A stretch of DNA of 45,485 nucleotides from Akkermansia muciniphila (GTDB lineage Bacteria > Verrucomicrobiota > Verrucomicrobiia > Verrucomicrobiales > Akkermansiaceae). A program made the translations under genes and the position numbers. The notes under the pieces were generated by a model, which did no database searches, had not been told where the DNA came from, and was given only the letters and a program-made list of their open reading frames with translations. Below, one piece after another: positions 8,658 to 17,727 of this stretch. The first letter of the stretch is position 1. Every line of letters starts with the position of its first letter. The stretch lies in contig CAMDCV010000032.1 in assembly GCA_945890645.1 (NCBI GenBank), positions 1-45,485 of the forward strand, in the 5' to 3' direction.

Positions 8658-8822
8658 TTACTTCACACCTTTTTTCGAGAGGCGGGTGCCTTTGGTAGCG
8701 CCTTGACGGGCTTTAAACTTAGGATTGCTCTTGCAAATAACATAGAGCGTACCACCGCGTTTGACCACTTGGCAATCAGCGTGGCGGCGTTTGGCGGAAT
8801 TGAGTGAGGAAAGAACTTTCAT
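8658..8822 (-). CDS. rpmJ: Large-subunit ribosomal protein bL36 (zinc-free type)
   Basis: A 54-aa protein starting [17 protein letters not shown] and containing [14 protein letters not shown], the bL36 signature. Canonical bL36 binds one zinc through three Cys and one His; this form keeps only two of the cysteines, which is the C-minus type (YkgO-like) known from zinc-limitation paralogues and from lineages that carry only this form. A basic C-terminal extension ([14 protein letters not shown]) makes it longer than the usual 37-46 aa. The frame is open further upstream, but the start at 8822 is set by homology. It is likely monocistronic, with its own terminator. Confidence 0.93.
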   Translation of the reverse strand: MKVLSSLNSAKRRHADCQVVKRGGTLYVICKSNPKFKARQGATKGTRLSKKGVK

Positions 8823-8909
8823 GGTGGTGAGGTGGTAATTCGGGAGGGGGAAACTAGCGGGGCGGTCGGATTTGTAAAGGCATTTCTTGTAAAAAAAGCA
8901 CTTTCTTTT

Positions 8910-8935
8910 GGCCGTTGTGCCCCGCAGCAACGGCC
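8910..8935 (-). terminator. Hairpin after the SNF2 gene
   Basis: GGCCGTTG (8910-8917) and CAACGGCC (8928-8935) form a perfect 8-bp stem with a 10-nt loop, starting 7 bp beyond the SNF2 stop. No T-run follows on the minus strand, so termination is uncertain; it may only protect the 3' end of the message. Confidence 0.4.
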
Positions 8936-8942
8936 CCAGTGA

Positions 8943-11900
8943 TCAATCATCATCGTCCTCGTCGTCAGGCGGCGGCGCGGGGTCTTCTTCCTCACCACCG
9001 TGGTTGAGAATGAAGGCAAGGTCGTCGATACCGAGGTTGGTCGCAAAACCTTCGTCACCCAGCACGTTGATGACCAATTGGGTCTTCTGATGCTGGAGGA
9101 TACGGATTTTTTCTTCAACCGTGTCGCGGGTGAGCAATCGGTAGGCGATCACCTTGTTCTTCTGGCCGATCCGGTGGGTTCGGTCGATGGCTTGGTTTTC
9201 CACGGCGGGGTTCCACCAAGGATCGTAAAGAATGACGTAGGAAGCCGAGGTAAGGTTAAGACCTGCACCACCGGCTTTGAGCGAGAGCAAGAAGACACTC
9301 GGATCTTTGGTGGTTTGGAATTTTTCAATTTCGCCTTTGCGATCCTTTGTCTGCCCCGTGAGGTAGTTGTAGGGTCGGCTTTCGCCTTCCAAACGGGCTT
9401 TGATGAGGTCGAGCATCGATACAAACTGCGAGAAGACGAGCACCTTGTGGCCTTCTTCGTGCAGTTGGTCGAGCAGATAAAACAGCGACTCCATCTTGGC
9501 GCTCTCTTCTTTGAGATACTTCGGATCGATAAGACCGGGGTGGCAGCAAATCTGACGCAGACGCATGAGTCCTTGAAGAATCGCGAAGGAGTTTTTCTTG
9601 ACTGCTTCGTCGGAATCCATGCCGAGCAGAGCTTTCTGAATGCGTTTGAGTTCGGCACGATACAGATCCAACTGCACGCCTTCCATTTTCGAGTATACTT
9701 CCTCCTCGGTCCGTGGTGGCAGGTCCTGCGCCACTTGCGATTTGGTGCGTCGAATCAAGAACGGACGAAGGCGAGCGGCGAGGCGCTGTTGGCTGCCGGG
9801 GTCTTTGCGTTTGTCGAACCGTTTTTTGAAGTACGAGCGTGAACCAAGCACACCGGGCATCGCGAAAGCCATCAGCGACCACATGTCCATCAGGCGGTTT
9901 TCGATCGGAGTACCGGTGAGGACCAATCGGTTGCCGGCATCGAGTTCACGCGCAGCTTTTGCGGCTTTCGAATCGGGATTCTTGATCTGCTGTCCTTCAT
10001 CGAGAATGACCGTGAGCCACTGGATCTTGTTGAGCAACTCGCCGCAGACCCGAAGCTGCGCGTAGTTCATGACCAACATGTCGAGCGTGTTCTGGTAATA
10101 CTCGAGATTGATGTCGTCACGGTTGCGAAGAATCTTAACGTTGAGCTCTGGTGCAAATTTGTGCGCTTCCGTAACCCACACATCGAGCACGGATTTCGGG
10201 CAAACAATGAGCACTGGTTTTTTCTTCGCATCTTTTTTGACGGCTTCATTGCGCAACCACAAGATGTAGGTGAGCGACTGGATCGTTTTACCCAAGCCCA
10301 TGTCGTCGGCAAGGATACCACCGAAATTGTTCGTCGCGAGGTAAGCGAGGAAGCGGAAACCTTCGATCTGATAGGGACGAAGGGTCGCATTGAGATTCGT
10401 CGGCAACTCGGCATCGACTTCGATGACGATGTCGTTCGCACGGTCCTTGATTTTTTTCCAAGCTTTTGGATCGAAAACATCCGCCGCTTTCGGGTCGGCG
10501 AGCTGCAGAGCGTGCATCCGGTGCGTTTCGCCGGAGAGGTCGAAGGGATCGAGGCCGAGGCGTGTAACGGCATCGCGTTGTTCCGGATCGAGTTTGATTT
10601 CCAAACGCATCCAGGAGCCGTCTTCCATGCGGACGTAGCCACCGCGCGCAGCGACGAGCTGACGGATTTGCGCTTTGCTGAGATTGACACCTTCTACATC
10701 GATCACAATGCGCAGGTCGAACCAGTCGATTTCTTGGTTCACGACCTCGAAGCGCACGGCGGCACTAACGGGATCGTTAAGAATCGTCTTGAGTCGGACA
10801 TCAATGTCCAGTTCTACCTGCGGCGGCATTTTGCGAATCCACTCGGCAAATTTTTCGGGGAAATTTTTCGTGAGACGCGTTTTAAACGAAACGAGTTTTT
10901 CATCGTATGTCAGCGACATTTCATCGAGAACTTTCGGTACGCAATGGAGGTCCTCACGAGCAAAGCGCATGAGCTGCTTGCCTTTGACGATTTGTTGTTC
11001 GACGAGTTCCCAACCTTCTTTGTTGAGGCGTTCCGTACGGCGACCTTTGGTTTCGAGAGCCGTGACATCGACAACAAGGTGCTCGGTTTCGGCAGAAGTG
11101 AGACCCGCTACCAGCTTGAGTTCCAACTTCGGTTTCAGTTCCAGATCGACCACGCGTTTCGTCAATGACTCCGGCAATGATGCGCCGATTTTGCGCAGAA
11201 ATTCCACCCCTTCCAGCGAGTCGATCACGCGTTTCGGAATGAAGTAGCGTGGCATGATTTCCGTCTCGTTCAGCCAGCGCGGCGGACCAGGGAAAACGGT
11301 TTCGTCGGATTGATAGAGTTCCACACGACCCGGCAACAAACGCACCGAGTGAGAAACATTTTCGCCCGATACCGTCACCAATTGCAGTGCAAAATTAGAG
11401 CCATCGTACGGATCATCTTCACAGCGCCAGCTCAAAGGTTCGTTAACAACTTTGAAGTGTTTTTCATCGAGGTTGACCAAGTAGCCTTTCAGAGCCGGTT
11501 GACGGAACAGACGATTCATGAAACGGCAACTCTCTTCTTGATCGAAGTCGAACAACGCATCGCCCTCTTTCCGATAGAACGAAAGAAAATGTTCCCACAA
11601 AATTTGGCTCGAGGGATCGAGGCGCATCGCTGCTTCCATGTAGAGCGCCGCGTAGCGTTCGATGTCCGACTTTTCGCGCAGTTGCAGCCATTCGCCGCCT
11701 TTTTCGCGAAGCTCCAAGCGAGCCTCGTTGATTGTAGCAACCAAGCGCACTTCCGCTTCAAAGGGTGGTTCCGAGGGCGGGCGTTCATTGACGCGTTCGA
11801 TACGCTCATACCACGAGGCGACTTCGCGCTCCTGTTCCCACTCCGCCATTTTTTTCTGCACCGATTCGAGATCGGTGATGACGTTCATGAATTCAGGATA

Positions 11901-12464
11901 AGGAAGCTTCTTTTTGTAAAAAGCGTAGGCGATGTAGTTCCAGAATTCTAGGATGTCGCTCGGTGGCATCGGCCATAGTTCCAGCGGCTCGTAGCTCGTG
12001 ATTTCCCAGCGTGGCGAAATACGCACCATGTCGTGGTCGTGGACTTCTCCCTCAATCACATAGCGGCGATAGCGTTTCTCGATTTTCGTGACAAAATCTG
12101 CTTCTTTGTCATCGAGTTCGCGACCGAGTTTATCCTCGATCAAATCCAGCACCGGGGCATCATCAAATTCATTCGGCGATTCCGGTAGGTCCTCGCCACG
12201 GTGCATGCGCTCCATCATGGTCGCATATTGGCAAGCCCCCGAAACGATCTCGTCCTCTGCGGTGCAACTACCGAACCAACGATTGCCTTGCAGACGAAGG
12301 CTCGTGCGATGCACTCCCGTTTCCTCTTCGACACGGCCCTGAATGAACAGGTGATTGCCGAAAATTTGCGTTACAGCACCATCTTTCTGCAATAATTCGC
12401 CTTTTTTACGGGCCTCCTCAGGAAAGCTGTTGAGGAAATTTAAAGTAGCACGGTCAGGATTCAT
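8943..12464 (-). CDS. SNF2-family DNA-dependent ATPase/helicase
   Basis: A 1173-aa cytoplasmic protein. The C-terminal half is a complete SNF2 motor: ADDMGLGKTIQSLTYILW (motif I, about residue 725), VICPKSVLDVW (Ia), LDEGQQIKN (motif II, DEGQ about 823), LVLTGTPIENRLMDMWSL (III), RTKSQVAQDLPPRTEE (IV), VLVFSQFVSMLDLI, FLLSLKAGGAGLNLT (V) and QAIDRTHRIGQ (VI, about 1090). The N-terminal 600 residues are the poorly conserved region of bacterial SNF2 proteins. Residues 60-90 resemble a SWIM zinc finger, but with only C67 and C78 left of the CxC...CxH pattern. The C-terminus is very acidic (PPPDDEDDDD). These proteins remodel nucleic-acid-protein complexes, and the exact role is unknown. No neighbouring methylase or nuclease suggests a defence system. 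Confidence 0.95.
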   Translation of the reverse strand: MNPDRATLNFLNSFPEEARKKGELLQKDGAVTQIFGNHLFIQGRVEEETGVHRTSLRLQGNRWFGSCTAEDEIVSGACQYATMMERMHRGEDLPESPNEFDDAPVLDLIEDKLGRELDDKEADFVTKIEKRYRRYVIEGEVHDHDMVRISPRWEITSYEPLELWPMPPSDILEFWNYIAYAFYKKKLPYPEFMNVITDLESVQKKMAEWEQEREVASWYERIERVNERPPSEPPFEAEVRLVATINEARLELREKGGEWLQLREKSDIERYAALYMEAAMRLDPSSQILWEHFLSFYRKEGDALFDFDQEESCRFMNRLFRQPALKGYLVNLDEKHFKVVNEPLSWRCEDDPYDGSNFALQLVTVSGENVSHSVRLLPGRVELYQSDETVFPGPPRWLNETEIMPRYFIPKRVIDSLEGVEFLRKIGASLPESLTKRVVDLELKPKLELKLVAGLTSAETEHLVVDVTALETKGRRTERLNKEGWELVEQQIVKGKQLMRFAREDLHCVPKVLDEMSLTYDEKLVSFKTRLTKNFPEKFAEWIRKMPPQVELDIDVRLKTILNDPVSAAVRFEVVNQEIDWFDLRIVIDVEGVNLSKAQIRQLVAARGGYVRMEDGSWMRLEIKLDPEQRDAVTRLGLDPFDLSGETHRMHALQLADPKAADVFDPKAWKKIKDRANDIVIEVDAELPTNLNATLRPYQIEGFRFLAYLATNNFGGILADDMGLGKTIQSLTYILWLRNEAVKKDAKKKPVLIVCPKSVLDVWVTEAHKFAPELNVKILRNRDDINLEYYQNTLDMLVMNYAQLRVCGELLNKIQWLTVILDEGQQIKNPDSKAAKAARELDAGNRLVLTGTPIENRLMDMWSLMAFAMPGVLGSRSYFKKRFDKRKDPGSQQRLAARLRPFLIRRTKSQVAQDLPPRTEEEVYSKMEGVQLDLYRAELKRIQKALLGMDSDEAVKKNSFAILQGLMRLRQICCHPGLIDPKYLKEESAKMESLFYLLDQLHEEGHKVLVFSQFVSMLDLIKARLEGESRPYNYLTGQTKDRKGEIEKFQTTKDPSVFLLSLKAGGAGLNLTSASYVILYDPWWNPAVENQAIDRTHRIGQKNKVIAYRLLTRDTVEEKIRILQHQKTQLVINVLGDEGFATNLGIDDLAFILNHGGEEEDPAPPPDDEDDDD

Positions 12465-12511
12465 CGCGAATTGGGAAATAGGAACGCCAAAATGGGATAT
12501 GGCGGGGCGCG

Positions 12512-12541
12512 ACTATACACCTGTATTTTTCCGTAGCGCAA
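12512..12541 (-). promoter_or_regulatory. Candidate promoter of the SNF2 gene
   Basis: On the minus strand TTGCGC (12541-12536) and TATAGT (12517-12512) are separated by 18 bp. The start codon lies 48 bp downstream at 12464. The match to the sigma-70 consensus is moderate and the site is inferred by eye. Confidence 0.35.
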
Positions 12542-12620
12542 GAAAAACCGTCAGGCATGACAAAAAAGCCAATTCTTCATCAATCGTAAGCACCCGAGTG
12601 GCCTGAGACCACATTACCTA

Positions 12621-14270
12621 CTAACGCCCCATCAGCTTAAGCATCGCACTCGCGCATTCGTCGCCCAAGCGGATGAAAAATCGACCGCTGCCGTCATAGT
12701 GGTAGCCTTGATTGCTGCCATACAAGGGCCACTGCTCTTCCGAGCGTTTGATTTCAGAAGCATCGCCGTCGGTGCGCGCGGCATCTTTTTTCATGCGCCA
12801 GATCGCGACTTCGGGAGTGGTGAGCGCCCAACTTTCGACAGCGGCCACCGTTCCCGCCAATTCTGGGGCGCGAGCTGCCGTGCGCTGAGCTTGGGCGACA
12901 TTGTTCGTCATCGCGTCCTCGCGAAACGCTGGTGTGCCCAAAATGCCGATGACAAATGGCATTTTCGGCTGCTTGACCTCTTTCCGCAGGTCCTGAATGA
13001 AGTGGACCATGTTGCTGCTGTAGTTGCCATAAAACTCAGGATCGAACTGGTCGTTGAATCCTTGGAACCACAAACCACCAGCAACTTCAAAGCCAACCTT
13101 TGGATCGTATTCCGGATGGTAACTCTTCGGATCGGCCAAAACTTTGCGGACAAATCCAATCATTTCATTCCAATAAAAGCTGGCTTGATCATTGGCAGGC
13201 ATGTCGCCGGGTGGGCGAACAAACGTTTGGCTGAGCCCCTTGCTCTTTGCATTCAGCGCTGCGAGTTTCTCTTGCGCCGCAGCTTGTTGATCCTTAGGCA
13301 TTTTTGCGATCGATGCCTGCAAGTTGCGTTTTTCGTTTTCGAGTGACTTGATTTCCTTATCCATCTGCGCCATCGCCGCGGGCGTACCTCCCTCTGCGAT
13401 ATACTTGTCCCACGTTGCTTTTCTCAACTTCCACTGCTCCACCTGCTGGTTCTGGCCTGCTGTAAGCTGATAAGGCCCTGCAGAAGGCGGACGAAAATCG
13501 TAGTGCAGGGACTTACCACCCCATGCAGTCTTGATGATCAGCACGGGTTGGTCGAGTTGCTTTTCCAGCATCATGCCGAAGGCATACTCAGGTCCAAATG
13601 CCGAGGGACGCGCGCCATAGCCTGTGCTCAGCGGACCAGTAGCCAGACCAGGCTCGGCCGCGCGATTCAAGCCACCGTAGGCCGCGATGTAAGTGCGCTT
13701 GCCGACGGGAAGTCCCAGTTTGTTTTGCCAAGTATTCGCTACTTCGACCGCATCTTTGAGGGGTTTGGTGAGGGCAGCGGTTTCAAGCACTTTTTGATCC
13801 GTGAGATTCGGAGTGAAAATGGCGGCTAACTCCTTGTCGCGCGCAGCACGGGCTGCATCCGTCTGACGTTTGCGAAACTCCTCATAGCGCTCGCTGCGCA
13901 CTTTTTCGATCTCTGCATTCAAGGCATTCTGCAACAAAACGCCAAACTCTTTTTTCGGTAGCTTGGCATTGGCAGGGTCTTTCATCAATTGATCGCGGAG
14001 TGTCGTTTCTGATTTCAGTCTAACCTCGCGACTGATGCCAGAAGTGAGTAAGGCCCATTCTTCCTTGGTCGGCACATAAGCAGGCTTCGGTAAGTAGGCC
14101 AGCGTGGAAACTTCCGCGTGCCCCTGCATGTTCGACTGTCCTGCGAGCACATACACCAGCAACTTCTTGCTACCTTTTTCCGCAGCTGCAGCAGTTGCCG
14201 TAAAGCTTGCAAACAAAATAGCCATAGCGACCGCAGCTGACAAATGTAGTGATTTTTGAGATAGTTTCAT
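12621..14270 (-). CDS. Exported SGNH hydrolase (sialate O-acetylesterase-like), with helical insertions
   Basis: A 549-aa product with a signal peptide ending in ATAAAAEK. It carries the SASA/DUF303 carbohydrate-esterase signature: VYVLAGQSNMQG (nucleophile S46), IIKTAWGGKSL, the GGLWFQGFNDQ block and a C-terminal HYDGSG that supplies the catalytic His. Such enzymes remove acetyl groups from sugars. Two long charged helical insertions interrupt the fold: about residues 65-165 (rich in K, E and R) and about 285-350 (MDKEIKSLENEKRNLQASIA, coiled-coil-like). Typical SASA domains are 220-300 aa, so this is nearly twice that size. It is a single minus-strand gene facing the S10 peptidase across a structured intergenic region. 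The acetylated substrate cannot be told. Confidence 0.88.
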   Translation of the reverse strand: MKLSQKSLHLSAAVAMAILFASFTATAAAAEKGSKKLLVYVLAGQSNMQGHAEVSTLAYLPKPAYVPTKEEWALLTSGISREVRLKSETTLRDQLMKDPANAKLPKKEFGVLLQNALNAEIEKVRSERYEEFRKRQTDAARAARDKELAAIFTPNLTDQKVLETAALTKPLKDAVEVANTWQNKLGLPVGKRTYIAAYGGLNRAAEPGLATGPLSTGYGARPSAFGPEYAFGMMLEKQLDQPVLIIKTAWGGKSLHYDFRPPSAGPYQLTAGQNQQVEQWKLRKATWDKYIAEGGTPAAMAQMDKEIKSLENEKRNLQASIAKMPKDQQAAAQEKLAALNAKSKGLSQTFVRPPGDMPANDQASFYWNEMIGFVRKVLADPKSYHPEYDPKVGFEVAGGLWFQGFNDQFDPEFYGNYSSNMVHFIQDLRKEVKQPKMPFVIGILGTPAFREDAMTNNVAQAQRTAARAPELAGTVAAVESWALTTPEVAIWRMKKDAARTDGDASEIKRSEEQWPLYGSNQGYHYDGSGRFFIRLGDECASAMLKLMGR

Positions 14271-14328
14271 AATCTAGCAATGATGCAAATGTGAAGAGAT
14301 CAATGAAATCTTTCCGATTGCCCGTGTT

Positions 14329-14374
14329 TATACTTGCCAGCCGCTTGTCGGCTTTCATCTAACGAGCAAGTATA
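14329..14374. repeat. Nested inverted repeat in the divergent intergenic region
   Basis: TATACTTGC (14329-14337) is the exact reverse complement of GCAAGTATA (14366-14374). Inside lies a second hairpin, AGCCG / CGGCT (14339-14343, 14349-14353). It sits between the divergent esterase and S10 peptidase genes and could be an operator, a cruciform or the core of a small RNA; nothing decides between these. Confidence 0.5.
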
Positions 14375-14468
14375 TTTTGATGCTGGCATGGCATTCGCAC
14401 TATGACCCATGTTCTGAACCAACGTGATTTTCTATTGCCAGATGCCGCATTCCCATTACATTGCGCGC

Positions 14469-15977
14469 ATGTTTGCTCAATCTTTTCGCTGCCTAATGTT
14501 TGCTGCCTTAAGCCTGCCACTGGTAGCTCAGGACAAACCCGCGCAAGAAAAACCCAAAGAAGAGCCGAAAAAAGCTGATGTTGCGCCGCAGAAAGATGTC
14601 ACCATCGAAGGATTGGCTACCATTGATGGAAAAAAAATCCCCTACAAGGCCACGACAGGCAAACTGGTTCTAAACAAAGAGGACGGCTCCCCTCGCGCAT
14701 CGATTTTTCACGTTTCTTACGTTCGCTCTGACCAGGATAGCGCCAATCGTCCGGTTACTTTTGCCTTCAATGGCGGCCCCGGCTCCTCGGCGGTTTGGCT
14801 ACACCTGGGTGCCCTCGGTCCACGCATCATTCAAATGTCAGGCGACGGCACTCAAGCAGTTACTCCCCCTGTACAGTTTGGCAACAATCCGTTTTCCATC
14901 CTCGATGTCAGCGATCTGGTATTCATCGATCCGGTCTCCACCGGCTACAGCCGTGCGGAAAAAGACGCCAAGCCCGGTGAGTTTCATGGCGTGGAGGAAG
15001 ACGTCGAATCAGTCGGCGATTTCATCCGCTCCTGGGTGACGAAGAACAAACGCTGGGCATCACCGAAATTCTTGTTAGGCGAATCCTATGGTGGCGTGCG
15101 CGCAGCCGGCCTATCGCATTTTTTACAGAGCCGTTATGCGATGTCGCTCAATGGCGTGATCATGCTCTCGACCCTGCTCGATTTCCAAACGCTCTCGCCA
15201 GCGAATGGCAACGACCTTGCCTATCAAGTATATTTGCCGACATTCGCCTCGGTCGCTCATTACCACGGTGTGCTGAAAGGTGATCGCGATGAATTGGTGA
15301 AAAAAGCCCGCGCCTTCGCGTTTGGTCCGTATACCACCGCGCTGCTGCAAGGAAACGAAATTTCCGATGCCGACAAAAAGGCCGCCGCCACCCAACTCGC
15401 AAGCTTCACAGGGTTATCGAGTGAATTGATCGAAGATCTCGACCTACGCATCGATCCCACACGTTTCCGTGGCGAGTTGCTCAAAGCGAAACAAAAAGTC
15501 GTGGGGCGCTTCGATGCCCGCGTCGCCTGGGATGACACCGACAGCAGCGAAATCCAAGCCGATTACGATCCTTCCTACTCGCTCGCGTATGGAGCCTTCG
15601 GCACAGCGATGCTCAGCTATCTCACCACCGAACTCGATTGGCAGGAGAACCAACCTTATGAAATCCTCACCGGCAAGGTTCATCCTTGGCGTTGGAATGC
15701 CAGCAACGGCTACGTCAATCTTAGCAGCAAACTCGCCACAGCCATTCGCGATAACCCCAAGCTGCGCGTGCTGGTGCAATGTGGCTACACGGATCTCGCG
15801 ACTCCCGCCGATGGCATGCTTTACTCGACTCGCCAGATGCTAAACCTTCCGGCTCCCCTGCGGAAAAATATCACTTACACTTGGTATGAAGGTGGCCACA
15901 TGTTCTATATGAATCCCCCTGATTTGAAAAAAATGCGCACCGACCTCGTCGATTTCATCACTGCCAAACCAGAATAA
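14469..15977 (+). CDS. Exported serine carboxypeptidase (peptidase family S10)
   Basis: About 502 aa from ATG 14469; this start gives a clean signal peptide (FAALSLPLVAQ) followed by a Lys/Glu/Pro-rich linker. Upstream ATGs (14424, 14442) would add residues unlike a signal sequence. S10 motifs are all present: FNGGPGSSAVWLHLGALGP (oxyanion and substrate site), the nucleophile LGESYGGVRA, the Asp in QCGYTDLATP and the His in WYEGGHMFY. S10 enzymes remove C-terminal residues at acidic pH. They are known best from fungi, plants and lysosomes; bacterial exported forms occur in Acidobacteria, Verrucomicrobia and some Proteobacteria. The DUF4870 gene starts 1 bp after its stop. Confidence 0.93.
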   Translation: MFAQSFRCLMFAALSLPLVAQDKPAQEKPKEEPKKADVAPQKDVTIEGLATIDGKKIPYKATTGKLVLNKEDGSPRASIFHVSYVRSDQDSANRPVTFAFNGGPGSSAVWLHLGALGPRIIQMSGDGTQAVTPPVQFGNNPFSILDVSDLVFIDPVSTGYSRAEKDAKPGEFHGVEEDVESVGDFIRSWVTKNKRWASPKFLLGESYGGVRAAGLSHFLQSRYAMSLNGVIMLSTLLDFQTLSPANGNDLAYQVYLPTFASVAHYHGVLKGDRDELVKKARAFAFGPYTTALLQGNEISDADKKAAATQLASFTGLSSELIEDLDLRIDPTRFRGELLKAKQKVVGRFDARVAWDDTDSSEIQADYDPSYSLAYGAFGTAMLSYLTTELDWQENQPYEILTGKVHPWRWNASNGYVNLSSKLATAIRDNPKLRVLVQCGYTDLATPADGMLYSTRQMLNLPAPLRKNITYTWYEGGHMFYMNPPDLKKMRTDLVDFITAKPE

Positions 15978-15978
15978 T

Positions 15979-16395
15979 ATGCTCGACCAACCACCACCAG
16001 ACCTCCCGCAAGATACTGGCATGATCGCCACACCCGAGGATAAGAACCTCGGTATGCTTTGCCACCTAACCGCCTTAATCGGCGTACTGATTGGCGGCGG
16101 CTTTCTTGGCTTCGTCGGGCCATTGATCATTATGAATCTGCAACAGGGAAAAACGCCCTTTGTCACATTTCATGCCCGTGAGAGTCTGAACCACCAAATT
16201 ACGTTCATGCTGGTTTATGTGGTTTGCTTTCTACTCATTTTCGTCGGTAGTTTTCTCTTTTGCGTAGGAATTTTGTTCATCTTTCCCCTAGTGATCGCAG
16301 CCATTCTCTCGATTGTTTTTGAGATCATGGCTTCCGTGCAAGCCAGTCGTGGCGAATGGACGCGGATTCCGTGGTCCATTCGATTCATTTCTTGA
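15979..16395 (+). CDS. DUF4870 membrane protein
   Basis: A 138-aa integral membrane protein of the DUF4870 (Tic20-like) family. The family pattern is visible: KNLGMLCHLTALIG, then a hydrophobic helix and GPLIIMNLQQGKTPFV, the conserved FHARESLNHQI motif, two more helices and a C-terminal GEWTRIPWSIRF. About four membrane helices are expected. The function of the family is not established. It starts a single base after the S10 peptidase stop, so the two are surely cotranscribed. Confidence 0.9.
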   Translation: MLDQPPPDLPQDTGMIATPEDKNLGMLCHLTALIGVLIGGGFLGFVGPLIIMNLQQGKTPFVTFHARESLNHQITFMLVYVVCFLLIFVGSFLFCVGILFIFPLVIAAILSIVFEIMASVQASRGEWTRIPWSIRFIS

Positions 16396-16448
16396 TTGAA
16401 ACATTGTTTCTCCATATCGCGTAAACCACTAACTTACTCATCCCCATC

Positions 16449-17597
16449 ATGATCCGTTCCTTCATACTTGCCATCGCTGCCGCCTCGCTCTGCGCGGCAC
16501 AACCGTTCGAAGTCAAAACTCTGGAAATCGGCGCTAGCGCTCCGGACTTTTCGCTGGTCGGAGTCGATGATAAAACGTATCAACTCAAAGACTTCGCCGC
16601 CGCCAAAGTGCTCGCCGTGATTTTCACCTGCAACCATTGCCCAGAGGCAGACGCCGCCAGTGCGCGCATTCAAGAAACGGCTGATTTCTATAAAGACAAA
16701 GGTGTGGCTGTGATCGCGATCTCAGGCAACGACCCACTCGCCCTACGCTCCGATGAGCTCGGTTATGCGCCGCACGGTGACTCATTTCCCGAAATGAAAC
16801 TCGCTGCCAAAGAGGCGAAATGGACCATCCCCTATCTCTACGATGGCGACACGCAAACCGTCAGCCGTGCCTATGGCGCGCAATCCACACCGCACGTATT
16901 TGTTTTCGATGCCGAACGCAAACTCCGCTACACCGGTCGCATGGATGAAGGCTTTCGCAAAGCCGGCCCCGTGGACAAAAGCCAAATGCGCGATGCGATC
17001 GATGCCATCCTCGCCGGCAAAGAAGTCGCAGTGCCGACCACTCGTTCTTATGGTTGCTCGACGAAGTGGACCTACAAGCGCGAGAGTGTCGCAAAGGACA
17101 ACGAAGCTTGGGCCAATCGCGAAGTCACGGTTGACGTGATTGATGAGGCAGTCGCCAAGTCTCTCATCGCTAATGACACCGACAAGGTGCGTTTGATCAA
17201 TTTCTGGTCCACCACCTGCGGCCCTTGCATCGCGGAAATGCCTGACCTCGTCGAAACCGCTCGCCGTTTCCAAAACCGTCCTTTTGAGCTGATCACCATC
17301 AGCACCGACCCCGCAGACAATGCGAAACAAGTTCTCGCCCTACTGAAGGCCAAACAAGTCGCCACTCCCAAACCACGTGAGGCGGCGATGAAAAAAGAAA
17401 ATCGCACTACCAACAACTACCACGTCAAAGACGGAGCGCTCGATGCCGTTGCCGATGCCATCAGCAAAGACTGGAACGGTGCCCTGCCCTACACCGTACT
17501 CGTGGCACCCGGCGGAAAAATTCTGTGGAAACACAACGACGAAGTGGACCCCGTAGAAGTACGGCGCCAAATCGTCAAAGCGCTGCAAGCCAAGTAA
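16449..17597 (+). CDS. Exported two-domain thioredoxin-fold protein
   Basis: A 382-aa product with a signal peptide (FILAIAAASLCAAQP). It contains two thioredoxin-like domains. The first (about residues 25-175) is AhpC/TSA-like with C61-N-H-C64 in IFTCNHCPEAD, a form common in redoxin proteins of Planctomycetes and Verrucomicrobia. The second (about 235-380) is TlpA/ResA-like with C257-G-P-C260 in FWSTTCGPCIAEMPDL and the cis-proline segment ALPYTVLVAPGGK. The likely role is periplasmic disulfide reduction or relay; the partner protein is unknown. A further lone cysteine lies in SYGCSTKW. It lies 53 bp after the DUF4870 gene and may belong to the same transcript. Confidence 0.9.
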   Translation: MIRSFILAIAAASLCAAQPFEVKTLEIGASAPDFSLVGVDDKTYQLKDFAAAKVLAVIFTCNHCPEADAASARIQETADFYKDKGVAVIAISGNDPLALRSDELGYAPHGDSFPEMKLAAKEAKWTIPYLYDGDTQTVSRAYGAQSTPHVFVFDAERKLRYTGRMDEGFRKAGPVDKSQMRDAIDAILAGKEVAVPTTRSYGCSTKWTYKRESVAKDNEAWANREVTVDVIDEAVAKSLIANDTDKVRLINFWSTTCGPCIAEMPDLVETARRFQNRPFELITISTDPADNAKQVLALLKAKQVATPKPREAAMKKENRTTNNYHVKDGALDAVADAISKDWNGALPYTVLVAPGGKILWKHNDEVDPVEVRRQIVKALQAK

Positions 17598-17727
17598 TCG
17601 TGCGATCGTAGAGGTTTGGCATCAATTCAGATTTCTATCTCCAGATCCCTCTTTTTTCACAACTCGCTGTACTCATTTACGTGAAGAAATCGGACCTGTC
17701 CTAACTACTGTCCGCGATTCCCGAACC

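Noticed and set aside
9000-11951. Several long open frames (up to 335 codons) on the plus strand opposite the SNF2 gene
   Set aside because: They are antisense to a complete SNF2 coding frame, have no recognisable domains and follow from its codon use; not counted as genes.
8943-12464. SNF2 gene as part of a phage-defence system (DISARM-like)
   Set aside because: No methylase, phospholipase-D or other defence gene adjacent; neighbours are ribosomal protein and esterase genes.
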